A stretch of DNA of 8,166 nt, taken from CAZYJD01 sp964647785 (lineage in GTDB: Bacteria > Bacteroidota > Bacteroidia > NS11-12g > UBA9320). The notes under the pieces are model-generated. The model made no database searches. It saw nothing but the letters and a program-made list of their open reading frames with translations, and had not been told where the DNA came from. The stretch lies in NCBI GenBank assembly GCA_964647785.1, contig CAZYJD010000085.1, positions 1-8,166 of the forward strand, given 5' to 3'. The position numbers and the translations under genes are program-made. Shown here one piece after another: positions 1 through 6,261 of the stretch; position 1 is the first letter of the stretch; every line of letters begins with the position of its first letter.

Positions 1-1
1 T

Positions 2-1633
2 TTCTTGCTTTTGATAGGTATGTTTCACGCAGCCAGCGCCCAGCCACGCTTCAAGTATGCTGCTACAACCCAAAGTGTAAAAGGATTCATGCCAACCAAT
101 ACTTTTTCTACCGGCACGGGCTATTTGGTAACCGGTAAAAAAGGGCTTTACAGCACTCCCTACATGGTTAGCATCGATGATGATATGAACATCATTGAGA
201 AACGTAAAATTCCCAATAAGGTGGATGGTAAGAAAATGTATCCTTCGGTGATTCACCGCATGGGTAATAAATACGTGGTATTTTATCACTACTACAGCAA
301 AAAGAAGCTGCACTTTGGTTATGATCTTTACAACCCTAGCGGCGGATATTTCGATGGCAATTACCGAGAACTCACTTCAACTGCTGTAAAAAGAAAGAAG
401 CGAGACACCTATGAACCTTACATTTACGAAAATGAAGAGACTGGAAACAGCCTGCTGCTCCTTAACCACAAAAACATTAAGCTTAGATATTATGTAATTG
501 CCTACAGTATTGAAACAAAGGATGTAAAGCAAGAAATGTTTCTGTTCGACAACCGCATGAAGGTGCTGCAGGAAGACCATAAATTCAAATTGCGTGGAAG
601 CAGTGAAGATGGACTCAGCGGCACCTACGGACTGAGCAGTTTTGAAATTGACGAGGATGATAACATCTTCATTTTAGGTGCGAAAAAGCCTAAAGAAGCA
701 AAAAGCAGGAAAGCCAGAAAAGCCAAGAAAAAGAATATCGAGAAAACAGAGCTGGCCATTTTTCACAGAAATACCGATGGCGATATGAACGGATATCCTG
801 TTCCCCTGGATGTTGAAGTGAACAACATGCTGCTGAGCAAGAAAGATGAGCAGATTTCAGCAGTTGGAACTTACATTACAGAAGCAAAGAAAAGAGCTTC
901 CGGTACTTCCGAAGGAATTTTCATCGTGCCACTTGAATACGATTCAGACCTAGAAGATCTCACCATCTCCGACCCCACCTATTTCGCCTTCACCGATGAA
1001 TTTGCCAAAGAATACAACAAGAATCCAAATGCCAAAGAACGCAAAAGAAGCAAAAGAAGCAATCGCTCCAACAACAATCAAAAAAGCAAGCGCCTGGCAA
1101 CTCTGGAAACGGAAAAATCTGAATCAGGAGAAGAAGCGTCAGGAGGCAATTTTATCAGAACAACACTTACCGATGTGCTTTACAAAGATGGCAATACCTA
1201 TGCATTGATGGAAACCCAGTACACCGTTGAACATACAACAACATCCACCAATAGCAATGGTGTTACGACAACCTCAACCTATTATACTTACCATAACGAT
1301 AATCTGGCCGTGATGAAAATAACAGCTGAGGGTGATATCTCATATGTGGTTCTGCCCAAGCGCACCTATATCACTGAGCGAAAAAGGGAAAAAGGGTATA
1401 ATTTATTTGATTATGGTAGTAGTTTGGTGATCACCCAAGACGGGGAAATACACGAAATTGATTTGGATGATATGCGCGTAAAGAGCAAGGAAATCAAGCA
1501 GTGGAAAGCTCTGGGCAATAGTGGATACAACACCCAAAAAGACGGATATGAGTTTTTTGTGCTTCAAAGAAGAACACGTATCTTCCAGAAGGTGAAATTG
1601 TTGGAGGTATTCAAGCTTGACCCACCCAAATAG
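2..1633 (+). CDS. Secreted protein of unknown function, 5' end outside the window
   Basis: I do not recognise this protein as a named family. The frame is open to the left edge. The first visible residues are hydrophobic (LLLIG) and lead to an ASA-Q junction typical of a signal-peptidase I cleavage site. The true start therefore probably lies just upstream of the window, and the mature protein is exported to the periplasm or outside. About 540 residues are visible. They are rich in short beta-strand-like segments with turns such as DDDMN and DEDDN, which suggests a beta-propeller-like repeat fold (inference). Three low-complexity stretches interrupt it: a Lys/Arg/Ala tract near residues 227-247, an Arg/Lys/Ser/Asn tract near 344-363 followed by an acidic run, and a Thr/Ser-rich tract near 407-430. 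No catalytic motif is visible. The stop codon TAG is followed directly by the ATG of trmD, so the two are probably co-transcribed. The coding frame is confident; the function is unknown. Confidence 0.85.
   Translation, partial: FLLLIGMFHAASAQPRFKYAATTQSVKGFMPTNTFSTGTGYLVTGKKGLYSTPYMVSIDDDMNIIEKRKIPNKVDGKKMYPSVIHRMGNKYVVFYHYYSKKKLHFGYDLYNPSGGYFDGNYRELTSTAVKRKKRDTYEPYIYENEETGNSLLLLNHKNIKLRYYVIAYSIETKDVKQEMFLFDNRMKVLQEDHKFKLRGSSEDGLSGTYGLSSFEIDEDDNIFILGAKKPKEAKSRKARKAKKKNIEKTELAIFHRNTDGDMNGYPVPLDVEVNNMLLSKKDEQISAVGTYITEAKKRASGTSEGIFIVPLEYDSDLEDLTISDPTYFAFTDEFAKEYNKNPNAKERKRSKRSNRSNNNQKSKRLATLETEKSESGEEASGGNFIRTTLTDVLYKDGNTYALMETQYTVEHTTTSTNSNGVTTTSTYYTYHNDNLAVMKITAEGDISYVVLPKRTYITERKREKGYNLFDYGSSLVITQDGEIHEIDLDDMRVKSKEIKQWKALGNSGYNTQKDGYEFFVLQRRTRIFQKVKLLEVFKLDPPK
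1041..1058 (+). repeat. Two tandem 9-base units inside the basic tract of the secreted protein
   Basis: The unit GCAAAAGAA occurs twice back to back and is followed by another GC. It encodes part of the Arg/Lys/Ser-rich stretch around residues 346-352. The unit is a multiple of three, so copy-number change would lengthen or shorten the tract without a frameshift. With only two copies this may be chance in a purine-rich region. Confidence 0.5.
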
Positions 1634-2332
1634 ATGCGCATTGACATCATTACCGTACTGCCCGAACTGTTGGAAGGATTTGTACGAAATTCCATTTTAG
1701 CCCGTGCAACAAAAGCGAATTTAGCCGAAATCAACCTCATCAATCTGAGGGAATACGGCATGGGGAACAACCGCCAGGTTGATGATTATCCCTATGGCGG
1801 TGGAGCAGGTATGGTGATGCGCATAGAACCTGTTTTCAACTGCATTGAAAGATTGCAAAAGGAACGCCACTACGATGAAGTGATTTACACAGCACCGGAT
1901 GGTGAGTTACTCGACCAGCCCATGGCCAATAAGCTATCACTTTCAAAAAACCTCATCATTCTCTGTGGTCACTACAAGGGCATTGATGAGCGAATCCGCG
2001 AGCATCTCGTAACCAAAGAAATTAGCATCGGCGATTACGTGCTTACCGGAGGCGAGCTGGCTGCTGCTGTGATTACCGATGCCGTGGTGCGATTGCTCCC
2101 TGGTGTTCTGGGAGATGAAGAATCTGCTCTTAGTGATAGTTTTCAAGACCAATTGGTGGCCCCGCCCATTTACACCCGCCCCCCCGAATTTAAAGGCTGG
2201 AAAGTACCCGACGTGCTTATGAATGGGAACTTCAAAGCCATTGACGAATGGCGCTTTGAACAAGCCGTTGATCGCACAGCCGATAGGCGACCGAGATTGT
2301 ATCAGGCCTTCCTTAAACAGCAAGAAGAATGA
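1634..2332 (+). CDS. trmD: tRNA (guanine-N1)-methyltransferase TrmD
   Basis: The enzyme methylates N1 of G37, next to the anticodon in tRNAs reading CNN codons, using S-adenosylmethionine. This prevents +1 frameshifting and is normally essential. The 232-residue protein opens with MRIDIITVLPE, the usual start of the SPOUT methyltransferase domain. It carries YPYGGGAGMV near residue 53, CGHYKGIDER near 112 and IGDYVLTGGELA near 133, the last two forming the trefoil-knot SAM site. Asp168 in the SDSF motif matches the catalytic Asp169 of E. coli TrmD. The C-terminal part (MNGNF...WR) is the tRNA-binding helical domain. The length is slightly below the 255 residues of E. coli, as is common in Bacteroidota. 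The start directly follows the upstream stop codon and the end overlaps the next gene by ATGA, so it is expressed within an operon. The usual partners rpsP, rimM and rplS are absent here. Confidence 0.97.
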   Translation: MRIDIITVLPELLEGFVRNSILARATKANLAEINLINLREYGMGNNRQVDDYPYGGGAGMVMRIEPVFNCIERLQKERHYDEVIYTAPDGELLDQPMANKLSLSKNLIILCGHYKGIDERIREHLVTKEISIGDYVLTGGELAAAVITDAVVRLLPGVLGDEESALSDSFQDQLVAPPIYTRPPEFKGWKVPDVLMNGNFKAIDEWRFEQAVDRTADRRPRLYQAFLKQQEE

Positions 2333-3099
2333 AACTTGAATTAAAACGTCCCTTGGTCATTTTTGATCTTGAAACAACCGGAATCCAACTCACCCGAGAT
2401 CGAATTGTTGAACTATACCTCATTAGAATTAAACCCGATGGAATCGAAAAGCACTTTCACGCGCGTTTCAATCCGGGCATTCCTATCCCCCCTGTTGCCA
2501 CCGCCATCCACGGCATTCGAGATGAAGATGTGGCTGAAGAAGCCTCATTCTGTGATCGGGCAAGCGAAGTTTATCAACTCATGAATGACGCTGATCTCGG
2601 TGGGTTTAACAGCAATCGCTTTGACTTGCCCATGTTGATAGAAGAATTTAACCGCTGCGGACTTGATTTCGATACCCGAAACAGGCATTTTGTGGATGCA
2701 CAGCGTATTTTTCATCAAATGGAACCCCGCAACCTATCCGCAGCCTACCGCTTTTATTGCGGGAAAGAACTCAACAATGCCCATAGCGCCGAAGCCGATA
2801 CACGCGCCACTTGGGAAATCATCCAGGCACAAATTGATCGCTATGAGCAACTTGAGGGTTCCGTCCCATTCATCCATCGTTATACGGGTCTTGACCAGAT
2901 GGTGGATCTGGCCAACCGCTTGGGCAGAGATACCGAAGGGTTTGAGATCTTTAACTTCGGTAAATACAGAGGTCAGCGCGTACTTGATGTTTTTCAAAAA
3001 GAACCTTCCTATTACGAATGGATGATGCAAGGTGACTTCCCTGCCGACACCAAAAAACAAATCACACGTCTCTGGCTCAGCCGCATGAATGCCAAATAA
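2329..3099 (+). CDS. DnaQ-like DEDDh 3'-5' exonuclease with ExoX-type C-terminal domain
   Basis: This is a predicted 3'-5' exonuclease acting on DNA or RNA ends. The 256-residue protein has all residues of a DEDDh two-metal active site: Asp13 and Glu15 in FDLETTG (ExoI), Asp99 in NRFDLPML (ExoII), and His152 with Asp157 in HSAEADT (ExoIII). HGIRDEDV near residue 62 is also typical of the proofreading-subunit (epsilon) family. The C-terminal segment from about residue 205 contains FNFGKYRGQ and a following YYEWMMQGDFP stretch, matching the small domain found at the end of exodeoxyribonuclease X and related proteins. It may serve substrate or partner binding. The gene overlaps trmD by 4 bases (ATGA), which suggests translational coupling. 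It could act in DNA proofreading or repair, or in RNA trimming; the sequence does not decide. The family assignment is confident, the substrate unknown. Confidence 0.93.
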   Translation: MKLELKRPLVIFDLETTGIQLTRDRIVELYLIRIKPDGIEKHFHARFNPGIPIPPVATAIHGIRDEDVAEEASFCDRASEVYQLMNDADLGGFNSNRFDLPMLIEEFNRCGLDFDTRNRHFVDAQRIFHQMEPRNLSAAYRFYCGKELNNAHSAEADTRATWEIIQAQIDRYEQLEGSVPFIHRYTGLDQMVDLANRLGRDTEGFEIFNFGKYRGQRVLDVFQKEPSYYEWMMQGDFPADTKKQITRLWLSRMNAK

Positions 3100-3131
3100 G
3101 CAGTAATTTAAACGCTGCATCATCTTTTATG

Positions 3132-3139
3132 TACTTTCG
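3132..3139 (+). promoter_or_regulatory. Possible -7 promoter element of hutH
   Basis: TACTTTCG differs at one position from the Bacteroidota -7 consensus TAnnTTTG and lies 14 bases before the hutH start, the usual distance for short leaders in this phylum. No TTG is found at a proper distance upstream, so the promoter is weakly supported. The 54-base gap after the exonuclease gene is the only break in an otherwise gapless run of plus-strand genes, which favours a new transcription start here. Confidence 0.3.
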
Positions 3140-3153
3140 CGAAGCTAAAAAAG

Positions 3154-4629
3154 ATGAACACACACCATCCTGTAAAATCTGCTTTAAGCATCCAATCCTT
3201 AAGGAATCTGCTGCGAACACCTCACCGCATTGAACTGCAAGGAGAAGTAAAGCAACGAATAAATCATTGCCATCAATGGATGATGGAGTACCTCCAAAAT
3301 GCTAAAGATCCGGTTTACGGTATTAATACCGGCTTTGGGTCCCTCTGCAACGTTGAAATCAGTGCTGATAAACTGGACCAACTGCAACAAAACCTGTTGT
3401 TGAGTCATGCTTGCGGTACAGGACCTATGGTGCCGGAAAGCATCAGCCGCCTGATGTTATTGTTCAAAATTGAGGCACTCTCCAAAGCCTACTCAGGCGT
3501 GAGTTTGGAGCTCATTGAATCATTAATTCACTTATACAATGAAGGCTACATTCCAGTGGTATACGAACAAGGGTCACTGGGTGCCTCAGGAGACCTGGCC
3601 CCTTTGGCGCATTTGGCGTTGCCTTTGCTTGGTTGCGGAGAGGTTCGAAAAGAAGGAACAATCATCCCTGCTGAAAAAATAGGGTTACCACACCACCGCT
3701 TTGCTCCCAAAGAAGGATTGGCACTGATCAATGGCACGCAGTTCATGTCGGCTTATGGCATGTATATCTTATTGAAGGCCGAAAAGCTATTCGAATATGC
3801 CGATCGTATTGCAGCCTTGTCGCTCGAAGCTTTTGACGGACGTATGGAGCCATTCCTGCCATTTTCGCATGAAATCCGCCCCCACCGAGGTCAGCAAAAG
3901 AGTGCAGCAATCATCCTTGAAGCAATTCAAGACAGTGAATTGATACAACAACCAAAAGCGCATGTTCAAGACCCCTACTCTTTTCGCTGCATTCCACAGG
4001 TACATGGTGCCAGCAGAGATGTGTTTGAACATGCACAAAAAGTGTTTGAAACAGAGATCAATGCCGTTACCGATAACCCCAACGTTTTCATGGATGAAGG
4101 CAGAATTCTTTCAGCGGGTAATTTTCACGGACAGCCCCTTGCTTTACAACTCGATTTCATGGCCATTGCCCTGAGCGAGATGGGCAGCATCAGTGAAAGA
4201 AGAATCTATAAACTCATGGAAGGCCAACGAGGGCTTCCAGCATTTTTGGCAAAAGAAAGTGGACTGAATAGCGGATTCATGATTGCGCAATACACCGCCG
4301 CTTCCATTGCTAGCCAAAACAAGCAATACTGCAGCCCGGCATCAGCCGATAGCCTCGTGAGCAGCAACGGACAGGAAGACCATGTAAGCATGGGCGCCAA
4401 TGCAGCCACCAAATGTTTGAAGGTGTTGGACAATGTGGTTCAAATTCTTGCCATTGAAGCCATGTCGGCTGCACAAGCATTGGATTTCAGGAGACCATTG
4501 CAGGCCGGACCCGCTTCCGAATCACTTTGGCAGGAAATACGCTCACAAGTGCCCTTCCTGGAAAAAGATGATTATATGCATCCTCATTTTATACGCCTAA
4601 AAGAATGGCTGAACAATCAATTGCTTTGA
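3154..4629 (+). CDS. hutH: Histidine ammonia-lyase (histidase)
   Basis: The enzyme deaminates L-histidine to trans-urocanate and ammonia, the first step of histidine degradation, in the cytoplasm. The 491-residue sequence has the Ala144-Ser145-Gly146 triad in GSLGASGDLAP that cyclises into the MIO electrophile; the Pseudomonas putida enzyme has it at 142-144. Tyr55 in YGINTGFG, Arg278 in PYSFRCIPQVHG and Glu408 in GQEDHVSMG match the known catalytic and substrate-binding residues of the family. The selectivity position reads Ser-His (His85) in LLLSHACG, which is the histidase form; phenylalanine and tyrosine ammonia-lyases have other residues there. No hutU, hutI or hutG gene lies next to it, so the rest of the pathway would have to be encoded elsewhere. 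The DinB-fold gene follows with a 2-base gap, or overlaps if its earlier start is used. The start ATG has only an A-rich leader and no Shine-Dalgarno sequence, as is normal in this phylum. Confidence 0.96.
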   Translation: MNTHHPVKSALSIQSLRNLLRTPHRIELQGEVKQRINHCHQWMMEYLQNAKDPVYGINTGFGSLCNVEISADKLDQLQQNLLLSHACGTGPMVPESISRLMLLFKIEALSKAYSGVSLELIESLIHLYNEGYIPVVYEQGSLGASGDLAPLAHLALPLLGCGEVRKEGTIIPAEKIGLPHHRFAPKEGLALINGTQFMSAYGMYILLKAEKLFEYADRIAALSLEAFDGRMEPFLPFSHEIRPHRGQQKSAAIILEAIQDSELIQQPKAHVQDPYSFRCIPQVHGASRDVFEHAQKVFETEINAVTDNPNVFMDEGRILSAGNFHGQPLALQLDFMAIALSEMGSISERRIYKLMEGQRGLPAFLAKESGLNSGFMIAQYTAASIASQNKQYCSPASADSLVSSNGQEDHVSMGANAATKCLKVLDNVVQILAIEAMSAAQALDFRRPLQAGPASESLWQEIRSQVPFLEKDDYMHPHFIRLKEWLNNQLL

Positions 4630-4631
4630 TT

Positions 4632-5096
4632 ATGAGTTGGGAAGAAGACCTGAAACTGAACCGCATTACCCGCCAGCGCTTTCTGGATTTATTGGATGGG
4701 TATGGCATTGAAGATATTTGCAGAATTCCCAAGGGCTTTAACAATAGCATGCTGTGGAATTTCGGGCATGCCATTGTTACGCGGCAACTCCTGATTTATG
4801 GCCTTTCAGGACTTCCCCTCGCTTTGGACGATGAGCTGCTTGCCGCATACCGGAAAGGAAGTAAACCATCGGAGATTCATAATGGTCAATCGGATTATAT
4901 ACGCCTAAAAAGTGTGGCGATGGATCTGCTCGACCAATTTGAACAAGGGATGCGTGAAGCCCGGTTTGTGCAATTCAGTCGGTATGTAACCAGCTATGGT
5001 TTTGAATTGAACAAGCTTACTGATGCCATTCGTTTCAACAACCTGCACGAAAGCCTTCACCTGGGTTACGCCATGGCTCAGCGTAAATTGCTATAA
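4632..5096 (+). CDS. DinB/YfiT-like putative metalloenzyme
   Basis: This 154-residue protein has the helical-bundle signature of the DinB_2 family, a group of metal-binding proteins that includes thiol-dependent S-transferases and isomerases. The expected three-histidine site is intact: His46 in WNFGHAI at the end of helix 2, and His139 and His143 in NNLHESLHLGY near the C terminus. Substrate and thiol cofactor cannot be told from the sequence. Two starts are possible. The ATG at 4632 lies 2 bases after the hutH stop and begins right before the first domain helix (MSWEEDLKLNR). An in-frame ATG at 4605 would add nine residues but lies within conserved hutH coding sequence. I prefer 4632. The tight spacing implies co-transcription with hutH. 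The name DinB reflects family history and does not show a role in the SOS response. Confidence 0.88.
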   Translation: MSWEEDLKLNRITRQRFLDLLDGYGIEDICRIPKGFNNSMLWNFGHAIVTRQLLIYGLSGLPLALDDELLAAYRKGSKPSEIHNGQSDYIRLKSVAMDLLDQFEQGMREARFVQFSRYVTSYGFELNKLTDAIRFNNLHESLHLGYAMAQRKLL

Positions 5097-5121
5097 AAAA
5101 AAGCCCCGCTAATTGCGAGGC
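5095..5121 (-). terminator. Intrinsic terminator of the RRM protein gene
   Basis: Read on the minus strand, GCCTCGC-AATTA-GCGGGGC forms a 7-base-pair stem with one G-U wobble and a 5-base loop, followed by eight T. It lies 22 bases after the RRM stop codon. On the plus strand the same stem has a C-A mismatch and no T-run, so it mainly serves the minus-strand gene. The T-run overlaps the stop codon of the DinB-like gene on the opposite strand. Confidence 0.8.
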
Positions 5122-5143
5122 CTTCAATTCATTTCAGAGGAAA

Positions 5144-5407
5144 TCAATATCTCCTTCTTTCCTGAGGTTTAGGGTCTGATCTTTTTACCACAATGCGCTT
5201 TCCATCGAGTTCAGAGTCGTTCAAAGCACCAATGGCACTCATTCCATCGTCGTTGTCGGCCATAGAAACGAAACCATAGCACTTTGATCTGCCTGTTTCG
5301 CGATCCATGATAATTTTACACTGGGTTACCTCTCCATAGGCGGAGAAAGCTTGCCTGAGGTCAACTTCTGAAGTGACCGGGCTTAATTTTGCTACAAAAA
5401 TGTCCAT
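5144..5407 (-). CDS. Small single-RRM RNA-binding protein
   Basis: The protein is predicted to bind single-stranded RNA through one RNA recognition motif that fills almost the whole chain. The two signature strands are visible: RNP2 as IFVAKL at residues 3-8 and RNP1 as KCYGFVSM at 42-49, with the usual stacking aromatics at Phe4, Tyr44 and Phe46. Between them lies the helix typical of the fold (DLRQAFSAYGEV), and the short tail is basic (PQERRRY). RNP1 normally has Gly at its second position; here it is Cys43. Such stand-alone RRM proteins are common in Bacteroidota and cyanobacteria, and the Bacteroides Rbp proteins belong to this group. The reading frame extends eight codons further upstream to an ATG at 5431, but the family pattern favours the ATG at 5407, giving 87 residues. 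A leader of roughly 95 bases is implied by the possible promoter at 5508-5515. Confidence 0.93.
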   Translation of the reverse strand: MDIFVAKLSPVTSEVDLRQAFSAYGEVTQCKIIMDRETGRSKCYGFVSMADNDDGMSAIGALNDSELDGKRIVVKRSDPKPQERRRY

Positions 5408-5507
5408 AATAAATATTAAAAAAGCTTCCAACTAAGGAGGGAAAAAGGAGAAAGTAAATGGGTTTTGGCTTAGACCTTACTTCTGGCTACTTGATGGTTG
5501 CGTTGCA

Positions 5508-5515
5508 CAAATGTA
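5508..5515 (-). promoter_or_regulatory. Possible -7 promoter element of the RRM gene
   Basis: On the minus strand this reads TACATTTG, an exact match to the Bacteroidota -7 consensus TAnnTTTG. A TTG lies only 12 bases further upstream, too close for a normal -33 element, so the match is incomplete. Transcription from here would give a leader of roughly 95 bases with a pyrimidine-rich stretch before the start codon. Confidence 0.35.
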
Positions 5516-5518
5516 GAA

Positions 5519-5541
5519 CATGTATGGCAATAATGTACATG
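5519..5541. repeat. Short dyad in the divergent intergenic region
   Basis: CATGTA and TACATG form 6-base inverted arms separated by 11 bases. They lie just upstream of the possible RRM promoter and 53 bases before the YceI gene. This could be an operator half-site pair, but arms this short and A/T-rich can arise by chance. Confidence 0.25.
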
Positions 5542-5593
5542 AATGAAAAAAATCAACAAACCAAGTTCCCTGCAATCTGTTAAATTAGCAGCT

Positions 5594-6244
5594 ATGAAAT
5601 TGAAAATATTAAGCATTTTACCGGCCTTATTGTTGTGGGCTTCCTGCTCTAACCAGCAGCAGGGCGAACAAAGTGAAGAATCTTCAGCTTGTACTTACGA
5701 ATATCAGAGTGCCTACACCACCGTGAAATGGACCGCTTACAAATTCACGGAAAAATTGGGCGTTGGGGGTGCTTTTGATGAATTTGAAGTAACACCCGGA
5801 GCAGAAAACTCAAGTATTTCTGGCCTTTTGGATGGCTTGTCTTTCAATATTCAAACTTCCAGCACCAATACGGCCAATCCTGAGCGTGATCAGAAAATCA
5901 TGCAATACTTCTTCGGTGAATTGAACAACAACAATCAAATAGAAGGACGCATCACTGAACTGAGCATGAACGACAGCACCGGAGGTACCGCTCAAATTGA
6001 ACTGAAAATGAACGATGCTACCAAAAGCATACCTGCCGAAGTATTGCTTGAAGGAAATGAGGTTGTTCTGAAGGCAGAAATCAATGTTGCTGACTGGAAT
6101 GCACAACACGCCATCGACAGCCTGAATCAGGTGTGTTATGATTTGCACAAAGGGGCTGATGGCATTAGCAAGCTATGGCCCGATGTAAGCATAGAGGTGA
6201 GAAGCGCACTGAAAAAGAATTGCCCTGAGGAATCAGGATCGTAA
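5594..6244 (+). CDS. YceI-domain lipoprotein
   Basis: The protein is a predicted envelope lipoprotein with a YceI domain, a lipocalin-like beta-barrel that binds isoprenoid or other hydrophobic molecules in characterised relatives. Its ligand here is unknown. From the ATG at 5594 the protein has 216 residues and starts with a compact lipoprotein signal (MKLKILSILPALLLWAS) ending at Cys18, followed by a polar linker rich in Gln, Glu and Ser. The domain runs from about residue 36 to the C terminus. It shows the family pattern in VKWTAYKFTEKLGVGGAF (44-61) and a later TNTANPERDQKIMQYFF segment. An in-frame ATG at 5543 would put 17 polar residues before the signal peptide, so 5594 is the better start. 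Trp at -3 of the lipobox is unusual. The gene is divergent from the RRM gene and convergent with the YciO-like gene, so it is probably transcribed alone. Confidence 0.92.
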   Translation: MKLKILSILPALLLWASCSNQQQGEQSEESSACTYEYQSAYTTVKWTAYKFTEKLGVGGAFDEFEVTPGAENSSISGLLDGLSFNIQTSSTNTANPERDQKIMQYFFGELNNNNQIEGRITELSMNDSTGGTAQIELKMNDATKSIPAEVLLEGNEVVLKAEINVADWNAQHAIDSLNQVCYDLHKGADGISKLWPDVSIEVRSALKKNCPEESGS

Positions 6245-6247
6245 TAC

Positions 6248-6259
6248 TTTCAGCTGAAA
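6248..6259. repeat. 12-base perfect palindrome between convergent genes
   Basis: TTTCAGCTGAAA is perfectly self-complementary and fills most of the 17-base gap between the stop codons of the YceI and YciO-like genes. It could form only a weak hairpin (four pairs around AGCT) and has no T-run, so it is a poor terminator. No better terminator for either gene was found. Confidence 0.6.
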
Positions 6260-6261
6260 TC

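Noticed and set aside
1943..2323. Long minus-strand open frame opposite trmD.
   Set aside because: trmD is certain on the other strand, and this translation matches no family.
3099..3117. GCAG and CTGC inverted arms between the exonuclease gene and hutH.
   Set aside because: Four-base arms with a long A/T-rich loop and no T-run are too weak for a terminator.
4590..4910. The 13-base string TATACGCCTAAAA occurs at 4590-4602 and 4898-4910.
   Set aside because: Both copies encode Ile-Arg-Leu-Lys within real genes (hutH and the DinB-like gene), and there is no flanking similarity, so chance codon reuse is enough.
5581..5588. TAAATTAG resembling a -7 promoter element for the YceI gene.
   Set aside because: It lies only 5 bases before the ATG, has one mismatch and has no TTG partner, so it was not called.
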